NCBI RefSeq assembly: GCF_021513175.1 | Contig: NZ_CP090953.1 | Span: 2,042,501 to 2,106,500 of the forward strand | Length of the DNA: 64,000 bases | Source: Sphingomonas sp. S2-65 | GTDB taxonomy: Bacteria; Pseudomonadota; Alphaproteobacteria; Sphingomonadales; Sphingomonadaceae | Direction: 5' to 3' | Part shown: in pieces, positions 1 through 9,900 of the stretch | Position numbering within the stretch: position 1 is the first letter of the stretch | Layout: every line of letters starts with the position of its first letter | Notes under the pieces: generated by a model | Database searches by the model: none | What the model was told of the DNA's origin: nothing | What the model saw: the letters and a program-made list of their open reading frames with translations, nothing else | Translations under genes and position numbers: made by a program

Positions 1-1776
1 CGCGACGTCGACCGGCGCATCTTCAGGGTGCACGAGACCATTCCGGTGGCCGCCCCCGGGCCGATGACGCTGCTCTTTCCCGAATGGCTGCCCGGCTATC
101 ACGCTCCACAGGCACCGATCGAGCTGTTCGCCGGGCTGAAGATCGAGGCGAACGGGCAGGACCTACGCTGGAAGCGGCACCCGGTGAACGTCCATGCCTT
201 TGCCGTCGATGTTCCCGAGGGTGTGGCGGCGCTCGACCTGCATTTCCAGTTTCTGTCCCCGACCGACGCCGCGCAAGGGCGAGTGGTGGTCGGCCCCGAT
301 CTGCTGATGCTCCAATGGAACACGGTGATCCTGTATCCTGCCGGCTATTATGCGCGCGGGATCGAAGTGGAAGCCAGTGTGACCCTTCTTGAGGGATGGC
401 AGCTGGCCGGCGCACTGCAAGTCGCCGGAACGGAAGATGGGAAGACCCGCTTCGCGCCGGTGCCGCTGGACGTTCTGGTTGACTCGCCGGTGCTCGCGGG
501 CAGGCACTTCCGCCGCGTCGCGCTGGACGCGCGCGACCAGGTTCATCTGAACATGGCGGCGGACAGTGCCGAGCTACTCGCGGCAACGCCGGAGCAGATC
601 GCCCCGCATCGCGCGCTGATCGAAGAGGCCGACCTGCTGTTCGGTACCAGGCCCTTCGACCGGTACGAGATCCTGTTCGCGCTGAGCGACGAGATCGGCA
701 GCATCGGCGTCGAGCATCATCGATCGTGCGAGGCAGCGACGATCCCGGAATACTTCACGCGGTGGGACGAGCGCTTCTCGCGCCGCGACACGATCGCGCA
801 CGAATATATCCATAGCTGGAACGGCAAGCATCGCCGCGGCGCCGATTCGTGGACGCCCAGCTTCGACCGGCCGATCCGCAACAGCCTGATGTGGGTGTAT
901 GAGGGGCAGACCCAATATTGGGATCGGGTGCTCTGCGCGCGGTCGGGGCTGTGGACGCGCGACCAGTCGCTGGGCACGCTGGCACTTACCGCCGCCACCC
1001 AGGACGTGCGCGCCGGCAGCCGCTGGCGGCCAATGAGCGACACCACGCGCGATCCGATCATCACCGCGCGCGGCGCCCTGCCCTGGGCGAGCTGGCAGCG
1101 CAGCGAGGATTATTACGGCGAGGGATCGCTGGTGTGGCTGGACGTCGATACCCGGCTGCGGGAATTGTCGAAGGAGCGCCACTCGCTGGACGACTTCGCG
1201 CGTGCGTTCTTCGGCAGCGACAAGGAAGGCGACTGGTCGACCAACACCTATAGCTTCGACGATGTCGTGGCGGCGTTGCAGGACCTCGCCCCGTTCGACT
1301 GGAAGGGGTTTTTCCTCGGCAAGCTGGAAGGCAAGCAGGAAAGCGCCCCGCTCGCCGGGCTGGAGCGCGGCGGCTATCAGCTGGTCTACCGCCCCGAGCC
1401 GAGTGCCTATTGGGCGAATGTCGAAGCGGTGTCCGGGATCGTCAACCTGACCTTCTCGCTGGGGCTTACCGCCGGCGATGACGGGAAGCTGCAGGACGTG
1501 CTGTGGGAGGGTCCCGCGTTTCAGGCGGGGCTGACCAACGGGGCGACGCTGTTGGGCGTGAACGGCCGCGACTATTCGCCCGAGGTGCTCCGACGCGCGG
1601 TTACCGATGCGGGCGAGGGCACGGAGCTCCACTTGCGGACCAGAACCGGCAAGCGCGAGCGCGAGGTCGTGATCGAATGCCCGGGCGGGCATCGGTACCC
1701 GCATCTGGAGCCTAGGGCCGAGGGATCGCGGCGGCTTGACGTTATCCTTGAGCCCAAACGCAATCGCGGCGCCTGA
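1..1776 (+). CDS. M61 family metallopeptidase with C-terminal PDZ domain, 5' end outside window
   Basis: This is probably a glycyl-aminopeptidase-like peptidase of family M61. The zinc motif HEYIHSWN lies near nucleotide 799, followed by the conserved NGKHRRG stretch and, further on, a WVYEGQTQYW segment carrying the third-ligand glutamate. The last ~110 residues, around a GPAFQAGL motif, look like a PDZ domain, the usual M61 arrangement. The frame is open to base 1, and the residues before the GTG at 28 (RDVDRRIFRV) still match the N-terminal beta domain of the family. I therefore treat the gene as truncated by the window edge and not as starting at 28. Family assignment is firm; substrate is unknown. 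Confidence 0.88.
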   Translation, partial: RDVDRRIFRVHETIPVAAPGPMTLLFPEWLPGYHAPQAPIELFAGLKIEANGQDLRWKRHPVNVHAFAVDVPEGVAALDLHFQFLSPTDAAQGRVVVGPDLLMLQWNTVILYPAGYYARGIEVEASVTLLEGWQLAGALQVAGTEDGKTRFAPVPLDVLVDSPVLAGRHFRRVALDARDQVHLNMAADSAELLAATPEQIAPHRALIEEADLLFGTRPFDRYEILFALSDEIGSIGVEHHRSCEAATIPEYFTRWDERFSRRDTIAHEYIHSWNGKHRRGADSWTPSFDRPIRNSLMWVYEGQTQYWDRVLCARSGLWTRDQSLGTLALTAATQDVRAGSRWRPMSDTTRDPIITARGALPWASWQRSEDYYGEGSLVWLDVDTRLRELSKERHSLDDFARAFFGSDKEGDWSTNTYSFDDVVAALQDLAPFDWKGFFLGKLEGKQESAPLAGLERGGYQLVYRPEPSAYWANVEAVSGIVNLTFSLGLTAGDDGKLQDVLWEGPAFQAGLTNGATLLGVNGRDYSPEVLRRAVTDAGEGTELHLRTRTGKREREVVIECPGGHRYPHLEPRAEGSRRLDVILEPKRNRGA

Positions 1777-1823
1777 GCCGAAGCCCAGGCGCCGCAATCA
1801 CGCAGACCGGTGAGGCAGGCCGA

Positions 1824-2357
1824 TCAGGCAGGATCGACCGGCGCGTCACGATCGCCGCGGCGGCGCACGACCAGCGCGATGGCGACCGCCGAAAGCGCGG
1901 TGACCACGGCGGCTTTTTTCGCGAAACCGCGCTTGTTGAACTGAAGCTCCGAGCGGATGCCCATTTCCGCGGGGATGTTGGGCACGCGGGCGTGGGCGAG
2001 GTCTTCCACCACGCCTTCGACCACGTTGATCCGGTCGGCGCCCATCAGCAGCAGCCAGTGGATCCAGTTGGACTCGCTCCAGCGGAAGGCGATCCGGCGG
2101 ATCGCCCCGCTGACGCCCGCAGGCGGCGTCGACGTGCCGACCACGGCGGGCTGCCGGATATGCTCGATCGACTGTAGGATCTCGACATCGGGCTGCTGCA
2201 CCACCGGCCGGTTCCACGCCTTCGAAAGCCCATGGTCGGCGGTCTGGTCGCGAATGGGATAGGTCGGATCGTTGTCGGGATCGGCGTCGACCGCCCATCC
2301 CGTTATGGTCGAGGTATCCACGAGCCGAGGACTCTCGGTCTTGACGGGAAGGTTCAT
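1824..2357 (-). CDS. hypothetical protein with C-terminal membrane anchor
   Basis: A 177-residue protein I do not recognise as a named family. The N-terminal ~150 residues are soluble-looking and contain a WSESNWIHWLLLMGADRINVVEG segment (shown in parts: WSESNWIHWL, then LLMGADRINVVEG). The C-terminus has one hydrophobic helix (AAVVTALSAVAIALVV) followed by an arginine-rich tail, so it could be inner-membrane anchored. The ATG at 2357 is preferred over an upstream in-frame ATG at 2381 because AGGAG sits six bases before it. It lies directly downstream of the alcohol dehydrogenase gene on the same strand with a 13-bp gap, so co-transcription is likely. Confidence 0.6.
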   Translation of the reverse strand: MNLPVKTESPRLVDTSTITGWAVDADPDNDPTYPIRDQTADHGLSKAWNRPVVQQPDVEILQSIEHIRQPAVVGTSTPPAGVSGAIRRIAFRWSESNWIHWLLLMGADRINVVEGVVEDLAHARVPNIPAEMGIRSELQFNKRGFAKKAAVVTALSAVAIALVVRRRGDRDAPVDPA

Positions 2358-2370
2358 GGTCCGCTCCTGC

Positions 2371-3519
2371 TCAACCGCCATTGGGCACCAGCACCGGCTT
2401 GATGCAGCCGTCCAGCTTGGCGGCGAAGATGTGATAGGCGTCCGCCACGTCGGCGAGCGGCACCTTGTGCGTGATCATCGCCTTGGGATTGATGTGCCCG
2501 AGGCGGACATGCTCGATAAGCCTGGGCAGCAGCCGCTTGACCGACGCCTGGTTGGCGCGGATCGTCAGCCCCTTGTTCACGACATTGCCGATCGGGACGA
2601 TGTTGCCGGTGGGACCGTATACCCCGACGATCGAGACGATCCCGCCCTTCTTCACGCCGTTGATCGCCCAATGCAGCGCGATCGCATTGCCGGCTTCGAG
2701 CTTGAGCTTGACGCCTAACAGGGTCTGCAGGAAATTGCCCTTCGCATCGCCGCCGACGGCGTCGATCACCACGTCGGCGCCAAGGCCATCGGTGGTCTTT
2801 TTGAGGAAGACCACGACATCGTCGACTTCCTTGAAGTTGTAGACTTCGGCCGGGCCGAAGGTGCGCGCGAACTCGAGGCGATAATCGATGTGATCGAACA
2901 CGATCACGCGTCCGGCACCGAACAGCCAGGCGGCGCGTGCGGCCATCAGGCCGACGGGACCGGCGCCGAACACTACGACCGTGTCGCCCTTCTGGATGCC
3001 GCCCATCTCCGCGGCCTGATAGCCGGTCGGTACCACGTCGGTGAGCAGCACCGCATCATCGGGGTCCATCCAGTCGGGGATGACCGTCGGGCCGACATCG
3101 GCATAGGGCACGCGGACATATTCGGCCTGGCCGCCGTCATAGCCGCCGGCGGTGTGCGAATAGCCGTATATGCCGCCGACCGCCGTCGCCTGCGCGTTGG
3201 ACTCGTGGCAATTGCCGAACAGCCCCTGCTTGCAGAAATGGCATTTGCCGCAGGCGATGTTGAACGGGACGAGGACATGGTCGCCGACCTTGAGGTTCTG
3301 AACCTCCGGCCCGACCTGTTCGACGATCCCGCAAAACTCATGGCCAAAGGTCATGCCGACGCGCGTGTCGGGAACCATGCCGTGATACAGATGCAGATCT
3401 GACCCGCAGATGCACGAGCGCGTGACTCGGACGATGGCATCCTCTGGGTGCAATATCCGGGGCATCGGTTTTTCAGAAAGGCGGACGCGATACGGTCCAC
3501 GGTAATCCATTGCCAGCAT
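2371..3519 (-). CDS. zinc-dependent medium-chain alcohol dehydrogenase
   Basis: A medium-chain dehydrogenase/reductase of about 382 residues. Visible signatures are the catalytic-zinc region CICGSDLHLYHG with GHEFCGIVEQVG, a structural-zinc cysteine cluster (CGKCHFCKQGLFGNCHE), and the Rossmann glycine motif VVFGAGPVGLMAA. The pattern is closest to the formaldehyde-dehydrogenase / threonine-dehydrogenase-like branch that oxidises alcohols or hemiacetals with NAD(P). The start at 3519 is chosen over 3537 because GGAGGA lies six bases upstream of it. The small anchored protein at 1824-2357 follows in the same orientation. The exact substrate cannot be read from sequence. Confidence 0.85.
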   Translation of the reverse strand: MLAMDYRGPYRVRLSEKPMPRILHPEDAIVRVTRSCICGSDLHLYHGMVPDTRVGMTFGHEFCGIVEQVGPEVQNLKVGDHVLVPFNIACGKCHFCKQGLFGNCHESNAQATAVGGIYGYSHTAGGYDGGQAEYVRVPYADVGPTVIPDWMDPDDAVLLTDVVPTGYQAAEMGGIQKGDTVVVFGAGPVGLMAARAAWLFGAGRVIVFDHIDYRLEFARTFGPAEVYNFKEVDDVVVFLKKTTDGLGADVVIDAVGGDAKGNFLQTLLGVKLKLEAGNAIALHWAINGVKKGGIVSIVGVYGPTGNIVPIGNVVNKGLTIRANQASVKRLLPRLIEHVRLGHINPKAMITHKVPLADVADAYHIFAAKLDGCIKPVLVPNGG

Positions 3520-3676
3520 GCGGGCTCCTCCGTACACGCCGAACCCAGCTGATCCGCCGTAGTTCCAATGGCTTGGCCCGAAAGATGCCGGCTTTGATAT
3601 GGGTTAGGCGGAAAGCTTCCAGTGGAGAGCGGCCGCTAGAGGCGGAGCTATCCGCAGAGACCGAATCAGGAGGCCG

Positions 3677-4792
3677 CTACGCCAGCTTGACGGCGCTGTG
3701 CTCGCGAGCCGAGCGATAGATCGCCTCGATCAGCCGCAGATCACGCAGGCCCTCCTCTCCCGAAACGATCGGCTCGCGACCGTTCATCGCGCACTCGGCA
3801 AGGTGATCGAGCTGCCCGACGAACTGGTTCTTGGGCAAAGCCGGCACGGTGCGGGGTTCGGTCTTGCCGTTCGCGCGCACCCACATCTGATGGCCCTCAT
3901 AGGAAGTGGCTGGCTCCATCCCCACCCAGCCCTTGTCCCCGGTCACCCGATAGGCGTTGTGGTTCGAGGTGTAGCGCGAGACACAGTTCGCGATCAGCCC
4001 GGAGGGGAAGCGCATCTGCCAGTCGATGCGGTCCTCCACCGTGCGGAAGCGCGGATCGCTTCGGTCGGTATATTCCATCGCGCTGACTTCGACCGGCTCC
4101 TCGCCCGCGAGGTAGCGCGCCGCGTTGAGGCTGTAGATGCCGATGTCCATCATCGAGCCGCCGCCCGACATCGGCTTGTCGAGCCGCCATTGGTTGGGCT
4201 GGGCGTTGAAGCCATGCTCGGCGGTGATCAGCGTCGGTTTTCCGACGAAGCCGGTCCGGACCAGTTCGATGGCGTGACGGTTATGCGCCTCGAACCGCGA
4301 GCGATAGCCGATCATCAGCTTGCGGTCGGCCTTGCGCGCGGCCGCGATCATCGCCTCGCACTCGGCGGCGGAAACCGCCATCGGCTTTTCGCAGAGCACA
4401 TGCTTGCCGGCCCGGCTGGCGCGGATCGAATATTCCGCATGCATCGAGTTGGGCAGGATCACATAGACCAGATCGATGTCGGGATTGTCGCGGATGCGGT
4501 CATAGTCCGCATAGCTGTAGCGGTGGGTCTTCGGGATGCCGTATTCGCTGCCATAGCGCTCCAGCTTCTCGGGCGTGCCGCTGACCAGCGCGGCGAGCCG
4601 GGCGAACTCGCAATCCTTGATTCGAGGCATGATCTGGCGCGTGGCGTAGCTGCCCAGGCCCACGATCGCATAGCCGAGCTTGCGGCGGGGCTGGTCCGCG
4701 GCGCAGGCGGCCGAGGGCAGGACGGCGGTGGCGAGGGAGCCGAGGCCCATGAGGCGAACCATTTCGCGGCGGCTAAAGGCGTTCGAGTCCAT
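3677..4792 (-). CDS. Gfo/Idh/MocA family oxidoreductase with Tat signal
   Basis: A 371-residue NAD(P)-binding oxidoreductase related to glucose-fructose oxidoreductase. The N-terminus carries a twin-arginine motif (SRREMVRLMG), a hydrophobic stretch and an AACAADQ region, predicting Tat export of a folded, cofactor-loaded enzyme. The Rossmann motif YAIVGLGSYA follows at ~42-51, then the family hallmark CEKPMAVS at about 135-142 (catalytic lysine of the EKP motif). The GGGSMMDIGIY segment matches the substrate-domain D-x-G motif. No gene directly coupled to it names the sugar. Export plus family suggests periplasmic sugar oxidation or reduction with tightly bound cofactor; this is inference. 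Confidence 0.85.
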   Translation of the reverse strand: MDSNAFSRREMVRLMGLGSLATAVLPSAACAADQPRRKLGYAIVGLGSYATRQIMPRIKDCEFARLAALVSGTPEKLERYGSEYGIPKTHRYSYADYDRIRDNPDIDLVYVILPNSMHAEYSIRASRAGKHVLCEKPMAVSAAECEAMIAAARKADRKLMIGYRSRFEAHNRHAIELVRTGFVGKPTLITAEHGFNAQPNQWRLDKPMSGGGSMMDIGIYSLNAARYLAGEEPVEVSAMEYTDRSDPRFRTVEDRIDWQMRFPSGLIANCVSRYTSNHNAYRVTGDKGWVGMEPATSYEGHQMWVRANGKTEPRTVPALPKNQFVGQLDHLAECAMNGREPIVSGEEGLRDLRLIEAIYRSAREHSAVKLA

Positions 4793-4828
4793 CGGGCGCT
4801 CCCTTGATCCTGTGCGTGGAATTAGCGG

Positions 4829-6919
4829 CTAGGCGACTTGCTCCTGCCGCAGCACGGGCATGGTACCGTGCAGCGCGGCTTCCAGCTGTTCCGGGCTGAA
4901 TGGCTTTTCGAGAATGGCGACCGAATCGCTGGCGGGCAGATTGTCGGTATCGGCATAGCCGGTGATGATCAGCGCGGGGATCGCCGGGCAGACGGCGCGG
5001 AGCTGGCGGACCAGCTCGGTGCCCGAAGTGCGCGGCATCGCATAATCGGTGATCAGCAGGTCGAACGCATGCGGATCGCGCCGCGCGAGCTCCACCGCCG
5101 AGCCCGCATCGGCGGTGTGCGTGACGCGGTGTCCGAGATCCTCGAGCAGGGCAGCGGTGGTCGTGCGCACCGCATCGTGATCATCGACCAGCAGGATGGT
5201 AAGCGAGCGCGGCGGCGCCCCGATGAACTCGGCCAGCATCGGCGTGGCATCGTTCGCCTGGTTCGCCGCACCTTCAGGAAGCCATATCTCGACGCAGGTA
5301 CCCCGTCCGACTTCGCTGTCGACGCGGACCGCCCCGCCCGATTGCTGGGCGAAGCCATAGACCATGCTGAGCCCGAGCCCGGTGCCCTTGCCCACCGCCT
5401 TGGTGGTGAAGAAGGGTTCGAGCACCTGGTCGAGCATATGCTGTTCGATGCCGCAGCCGGTGTCCTGCACCGACAACACGACATAGCGCCCCGGCGCGAG
5501 GTCGAGGCCGGCCTGGGCGGGCGAATGGATCTCGGCATTGCGGGCCGAGACGGTGATGGTGCCGCCGTCGGGCATGGCATCGCGGGCGTTGATGACGAGG
5601 TTCATCAGCGCGAGTTCGAGCTGCGCGGAGTCCGCGAAGACCGGCGACACATCGGGTTCCAGCGCCCAGCGCAACTCGACCAGGCCCCCCAGAGTGTGGG
5701 CGAGCAGATCGGTGACCGATGCCGACAGGTTGTCGATCCCGATCACCGCGGGCGCGAGTTTCTGACGGCGGGCAAAGGCCAGGAGGTGCCGCACCAGCCC
5801 GGCGCCCTGTTCCGCGGCGTGCCGCGTCATGCCGACGATCTTGCGCTGGTCCTCGCTCAGCGCCACGCGCCGCTCGATCATGCCCAGGCCGCCGAGCACG
5901 GCGGCGAGCAGATTGTTGAAATCATGCGCGATGCCGCCGGTCAGTTGGCCAATCGCGTCCATCTTGCGCGCCTGAGTCAGCTGGATCTCCAGCTCCTTGC
6001 GCTCGGTGACGTCGAGCAGGGTGCCGGCATATTCCACTGGATTGCCCGAGCCGTCGCGCAGCAGCACGGCCTGATCCAGGAAGTATTTGTAGTGCCCATC
6101 TGCGCACTGCCAGCGATATTCGACCGACAGCGAACGGCCGAACGGCCGGCCGGCCATGGCATCGATCACGCGCGCGCGGTCGTCGGGATGCAGGCGGTCG
6201 ACCCACATCGCGGGCGTTCGGCCCAGATCGCCAAAGTCGAAACCGGTAACCGCCGAGAAATTGCCGCTCACGAACTTGGGCATGCGCGGCGAGGCATGCA
6301 CGTCTTCGAGATACAAGATGATCGGCAGCGATTCGATGATCGCTTCCTGCTGCTGCCGGGCGCGGCGCAATTCCTGCTCGGCGCGAAGCCGCTCGGCGTT
6401 AGCGCGCAGATTGGCGTCGAGCAGCGCCTGCTCGTGCCGGGCCTTGCGCTGGATCTCCTTGGTCATGGTGAACAAGTCGACGAACACCGCGACCTTCGAG
6501 CGCAGGATCGTGGGGTCGACCGGCTTGAAGACATAATCGACCGCGCCCATCGCATAGCCGCGGATCAGGTGCTGGTCTTCCTTGTTCACCGCCGAGAGGA
6601 AGACGATCGGCACGCGCTTGGTCTGTTCGCGCGAGCGGATGATCTGGGCCGTCTCGTAGCCGTCCATGCCGGGCATATAGACGTCGAGCAGGATGACGGC
6701 GAACTCGCCCTTGAGCAGCTGGCGCAGCGCCTCCTCGCCCGAATTCGCCACCACCACTTCGGCGACTTCCTCGAGCACCGTCGAGATGGCGAGCAGGTTG
6801 CGTTCGTCATCATCGACCAGCAGCACGCGTGCCGGCGGCAGCGCCGCCTGGGGCGGTGGCATCGCCAGCGGCGCGGCGGCCGCGTGCGGCGCGGGCGGAA
6901 GCGTTGTACGCATCGTCAC
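4829..6919 (-). CDS. hybrid sensor histidine kinase, REC-PAS-HisKA-HATPase-REC
   Basis: A 696-residue soluble hybrid kinase. In order: an N-terminal receiver (VLLVDDDERN at ~32, phospho-acceptor in VILLDVYMPGMDG, lysine in VFKPVD), a coiled linker, a PAS_3-like fold at ~190-310 ending before an ERKELEIQL linker, HisKA with GGIAHDFNNLLA at ~335, HATPase_c with the G boxes DTGCGI and GKGTGLGLSM, and a C-terminal receiver (LLVDDHDAVR, DLLITDYAMP). No membrane segment is visible, so the signal is probably received through the N-terminal receiver or the PAS domain. It starts two bases after the stop of the giant HAMP kinase, so the two should be co-transcribed and may form one phosphorelay. The start could also be the ATG at 6913. 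Confidence 0.88.
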   Translation of the reverse strand: MTMRTTLPPAPHAAAAPLAMPPPQAALPPARVLLVDDDERNLLAISTVLEEVAEVVVANSGEEALRQLLKGEFAVILLDVYMPGMDGYETAQIIRSREQTKRVPIVFLSAVNKEDQHLIRGYAMGAVDYVFKPVDPTILRSKVAVFVDLFTMTKEIQRKARHEQALLDANLRANAERLRAEQELRRARQQQEAIIESLPIILYLEDVHASPRMPKFVSGNFSAVTGFDFGDLGRTPAMWVDRLHPDDRARVIDAMAGRPFGRSLSVEYRWQCADGHYKYFLDQAVLLRDGSGNPVEYAGTLLDVTERKELEIQLTQARKMDAIGQLTGGIAHDFNNLLAAVLGGLGMIERRVALSEDQRKIVGMTRHAAEQGAGLVRHLLAFARRQKLAPAVIGIDNLSASVTDLLAHTLGGLVELRWALEPDVSPVFADSAQLELALMNLVINARDAMPDGGTITVSARNAEIHSPAQAGLDLAPGRYVVLSVQDTGCGIEQHMLDQVLEPFFTTKAVGKGTGLGLSMVYGFAQQSGGAVRVDSEVGRGTCVEIWLPEGAANQANDATPMLAEFIGAPPRSLTILLVDDHDAVRTTTAALLEDLGHRVTHTADAGSAVELARRDPHAFDLLITDYAMPRTSGTELVRQLRAVCPAIPALIITGYADTDNLPASDSVAILEKPFSPEQLEAALHGTMPVLRQEQVA

Positions 6920-6920
6920 T

Positions 6921-9900
6921 TCAGTTCGGCTCGGCCACGATCATGTCGACCGTCTGCGCCGCTTCGCGCGAACGGGCAATCCATACCCGCAGCAGCGCCA
7001 GCATAAGATCGATGTCGACCGGCTTGGCGATATAGTCCGAAGCGCCCGCATCCAGGCACTTCTGACGGTCGCCCTTCATCGCCTTGGCGGTGACCGCCAC
7101 GAGCGGGAGATCGGCCAGCCCCGGGCGCTGCCGGATCTGCTGCATCGTCTCATACCCGTCCATTTCCGGCATCATGATGTCGATCAGGGCGATGTCGATC
7201 CCCGGCGTCTGTTCGAGGATCAGGATGCCGTCGCGGCCGCGCTCGGCATGGGAGACCTCGACGCCGTAACTCTCCAGCACGCTGGTGAGCGAATAGATGT
7301 TCCGGATGTCGTCGTCGACGATCAGGATCTTGGCGCCGGCGAGCTCGGGCACCGAATGGGCGACCGAGTGCAGTGCCTCCGCCTGCTCGGGCACCAGCTG
7401 CACGAGCTTGGGCGTGGTGCGGACATGGTCGGCAAGCGCTCCGAACACCGCGGCGAGCGCGTCCTGATCGGCCGGCTTCTCGACCACTCCGAAAGCGCCG
7501 AGGTCGAGCGCCTTGGTCACCTTGTCCGCGCCCGAGATGACATGGACCGGCACGTGCCGGGTCTGAGGGTCGTGCTTGAGCAAGTCGAGCAGGACGAAGC
7601 CGTCGATATCGGACAGCCCGAGATCCAGGGTGATCGCATCGGGCTGGAGCTTGCGCACCATCGCCAGCGTGCCGGCGCCGGCGGTGGAGACGATGCCTTT
7701 CAGCCCGGCTGCGCGCGCGATGTCGAGGAGGATCGAGGCGAAGGTGGGATCATCCTCGACGATCAGCACGAAGGGATCGCCCTGAAGATTGTCGCGATCG
7801 TCGGAGAGTTCGAACCCGCTGGGAAGCGCGGTGGGGACCATCGCGCCGCTATTGTCGTAGCGCGCGGTCGTGCCGGGCAGGCCGTTGCCGACGGGGGCCA
7901 CCGCCTGGAGCGGCACGAACAAGGTGAAGGTCGAGCCCTCTCCGGGGTTGGAGCGGACCTGGAGCTCGCCGCCGAGCAGGCGCGCGATCTCACGGCTGAT
8001 CGACAGGCCCAGCCCGGTGCCGCCATATTTGCGGCTGGTGGTGCCATCGGCCTGCTGGAACGCCTCGAAGATAAGCTTCTGCTTGTTTTCCGGGATGCCG
8101 ATGCCGGTGTCGGTGACTGCGATGGCGATCGCCTGATCGGCGTTGCGCAACACCGGATGGTTGGTGCTCCAGCCGCTGGCGACGCTGCGGACCTGGAGGG
8201 TGACCGATCCCTGGGCAGTGAACTTGAAGGCGTTGGACAGCAGGTTGAGGACGACCTGCTGGAGCCGCTTCTCGTCGGTGCGCACCGTTCCAGGCAGGTT
8301 CGCGTCGAACTGGACGTTGAAGTCGAGATTCTTGTCGGCCGCCAACTGGCGGAAGGTCCGCTCCATGTGCTGCTTGAGGCTGGCCATCGGCATCTCGCCG
8401 AGTTCGATCGACACGGTGCCGGACTCGATCTTCGACAGATCGAGAATGTCGTTGATGAGGTTGAGCAGATCGGAGCCGGCGCCATTGATGGTGCGGGCGA
8501 ACTCGACCTGCTTCTCGTTGAGATTGCCCTGCGGATTGTCCGAAAGCAGCTTCGACAGGATCAGCAGCGAATTGAGCGGGGTGCGCAGCTCGTGGCTCAT
8601 ATTGGCCAGGAACTCCGACTTGTACTTGGAGGTGAGCGCGAGCTGCTCGGCCTTTTCCTCCAGCGCACGGCGGGCCATTTCGATTTCGAGATTCTTGGCC
8701 TCGACCTGGCGCTTCTCGTTTTCGAGCAGCTGCGCCTTTTCCTGCAGCTCCTCATTGGTGTTATGGAGCTCTTCCTGCTTGGTGGTGAGCTCGGTCTGGC
8801 GCGCCTGGAGCTCCTGGGTAAGCAGCTGCGACTGCTTGAGCAGCCCCTCGGTGCGCATCGTCGCAGCGATCGTGTTGAGCACGATGCCGACCGATTCCAT
8901 CAGCTGATCGAGGAAACTCTGATGGGTTTCGTTGAAGTCGTTGAACGAGGCGAGCTCGATCACCGCCTTCACTTCGTCCTCGAACAAGGCCGGCAGGATG
9001 GTGACGTTGGCTGGCGCGGAATGGCCGAGGCCCGAGCCGATGCGGAGGAAGTCGCCGGGTACGTTCTCGAGCAGGATCGGGCGCTTGTCGGCGGCCGCTT
9101 GGCCGACCAGGCCTTCGCGTAGCGCGAACCTGGTCTTGAGCTGGTCCCTGCTCTCGGCGCCGTAGCTGGCGGCGAGCTGGAGCGTGGTTTCGTCGCCGTC
9201 GCGGGCGGTGACGTAGAACACGCCGTATTGCGCGTTCACCAGCGGCGCGAGTTCGGACATGATGAGGTTGGAGACGGTCGACAGATCGCGCTCGCCCTGG
9301 AGCATGCGTGAGAAGCGGGCGAGGTTGGTCTTGAGCCAGTCCTGTTCCGCATTCTTCAAGGTCTGATCCTTGAGGTTGCGGATCATCTCGTTGATGTTGT
9401 CTTTCAGCGCGGCCATCTCGCCCGAGGCTTCCACCGCGATCGAGCGGGTGAGATCACCCTTGGTCACCGCAGTCGCCACGTCGGCAATCGAGCGAACCTG
9501 ATTGGTGAGATTCGCCGCAAGCTGATTGACGTTATCGGTGAGATCGCGCCACAGGCCGGCGGCGCCCGGCACCCGCGCCTGGCCACCCAGCCGGCCCTCG
9601 ATACCCACTTCGCGGGCCATGTTGGTCACCTGGTCACCAAAGGTCGAGAGCGTGTCGATCATGAAGTTGATCGTCTCGGCCAGTGCGGCGATCTCGCCCT
9701 TCGCGTCCACGGTCAGCTTGCGCTTGAGGTTACCCTGCGCCACCGCGGTCACCACGTCGGCGATGCCGCGCACCTGGTTGGTCAGGTTGGTGGCCATCAG
9801 ATTGACGTTGTCGGTCAGATCCTTCCACGTGCCGCCGACGCCGGGCACCTGCGCCTGGCCGCCGAGCTTGCCCTCGGTACCCACTTCGCGGGCCACGCGG

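Noticed and set aside
4838..9122. Very long plus-strand open frames (up to 809 codons) opposite the two histidine kinase genes
   Set aside because: They are antisense shadows produced by GC-rich codon bias; the minus-strand frames carry complete kinase and receiver motifs and the antisense products show none.
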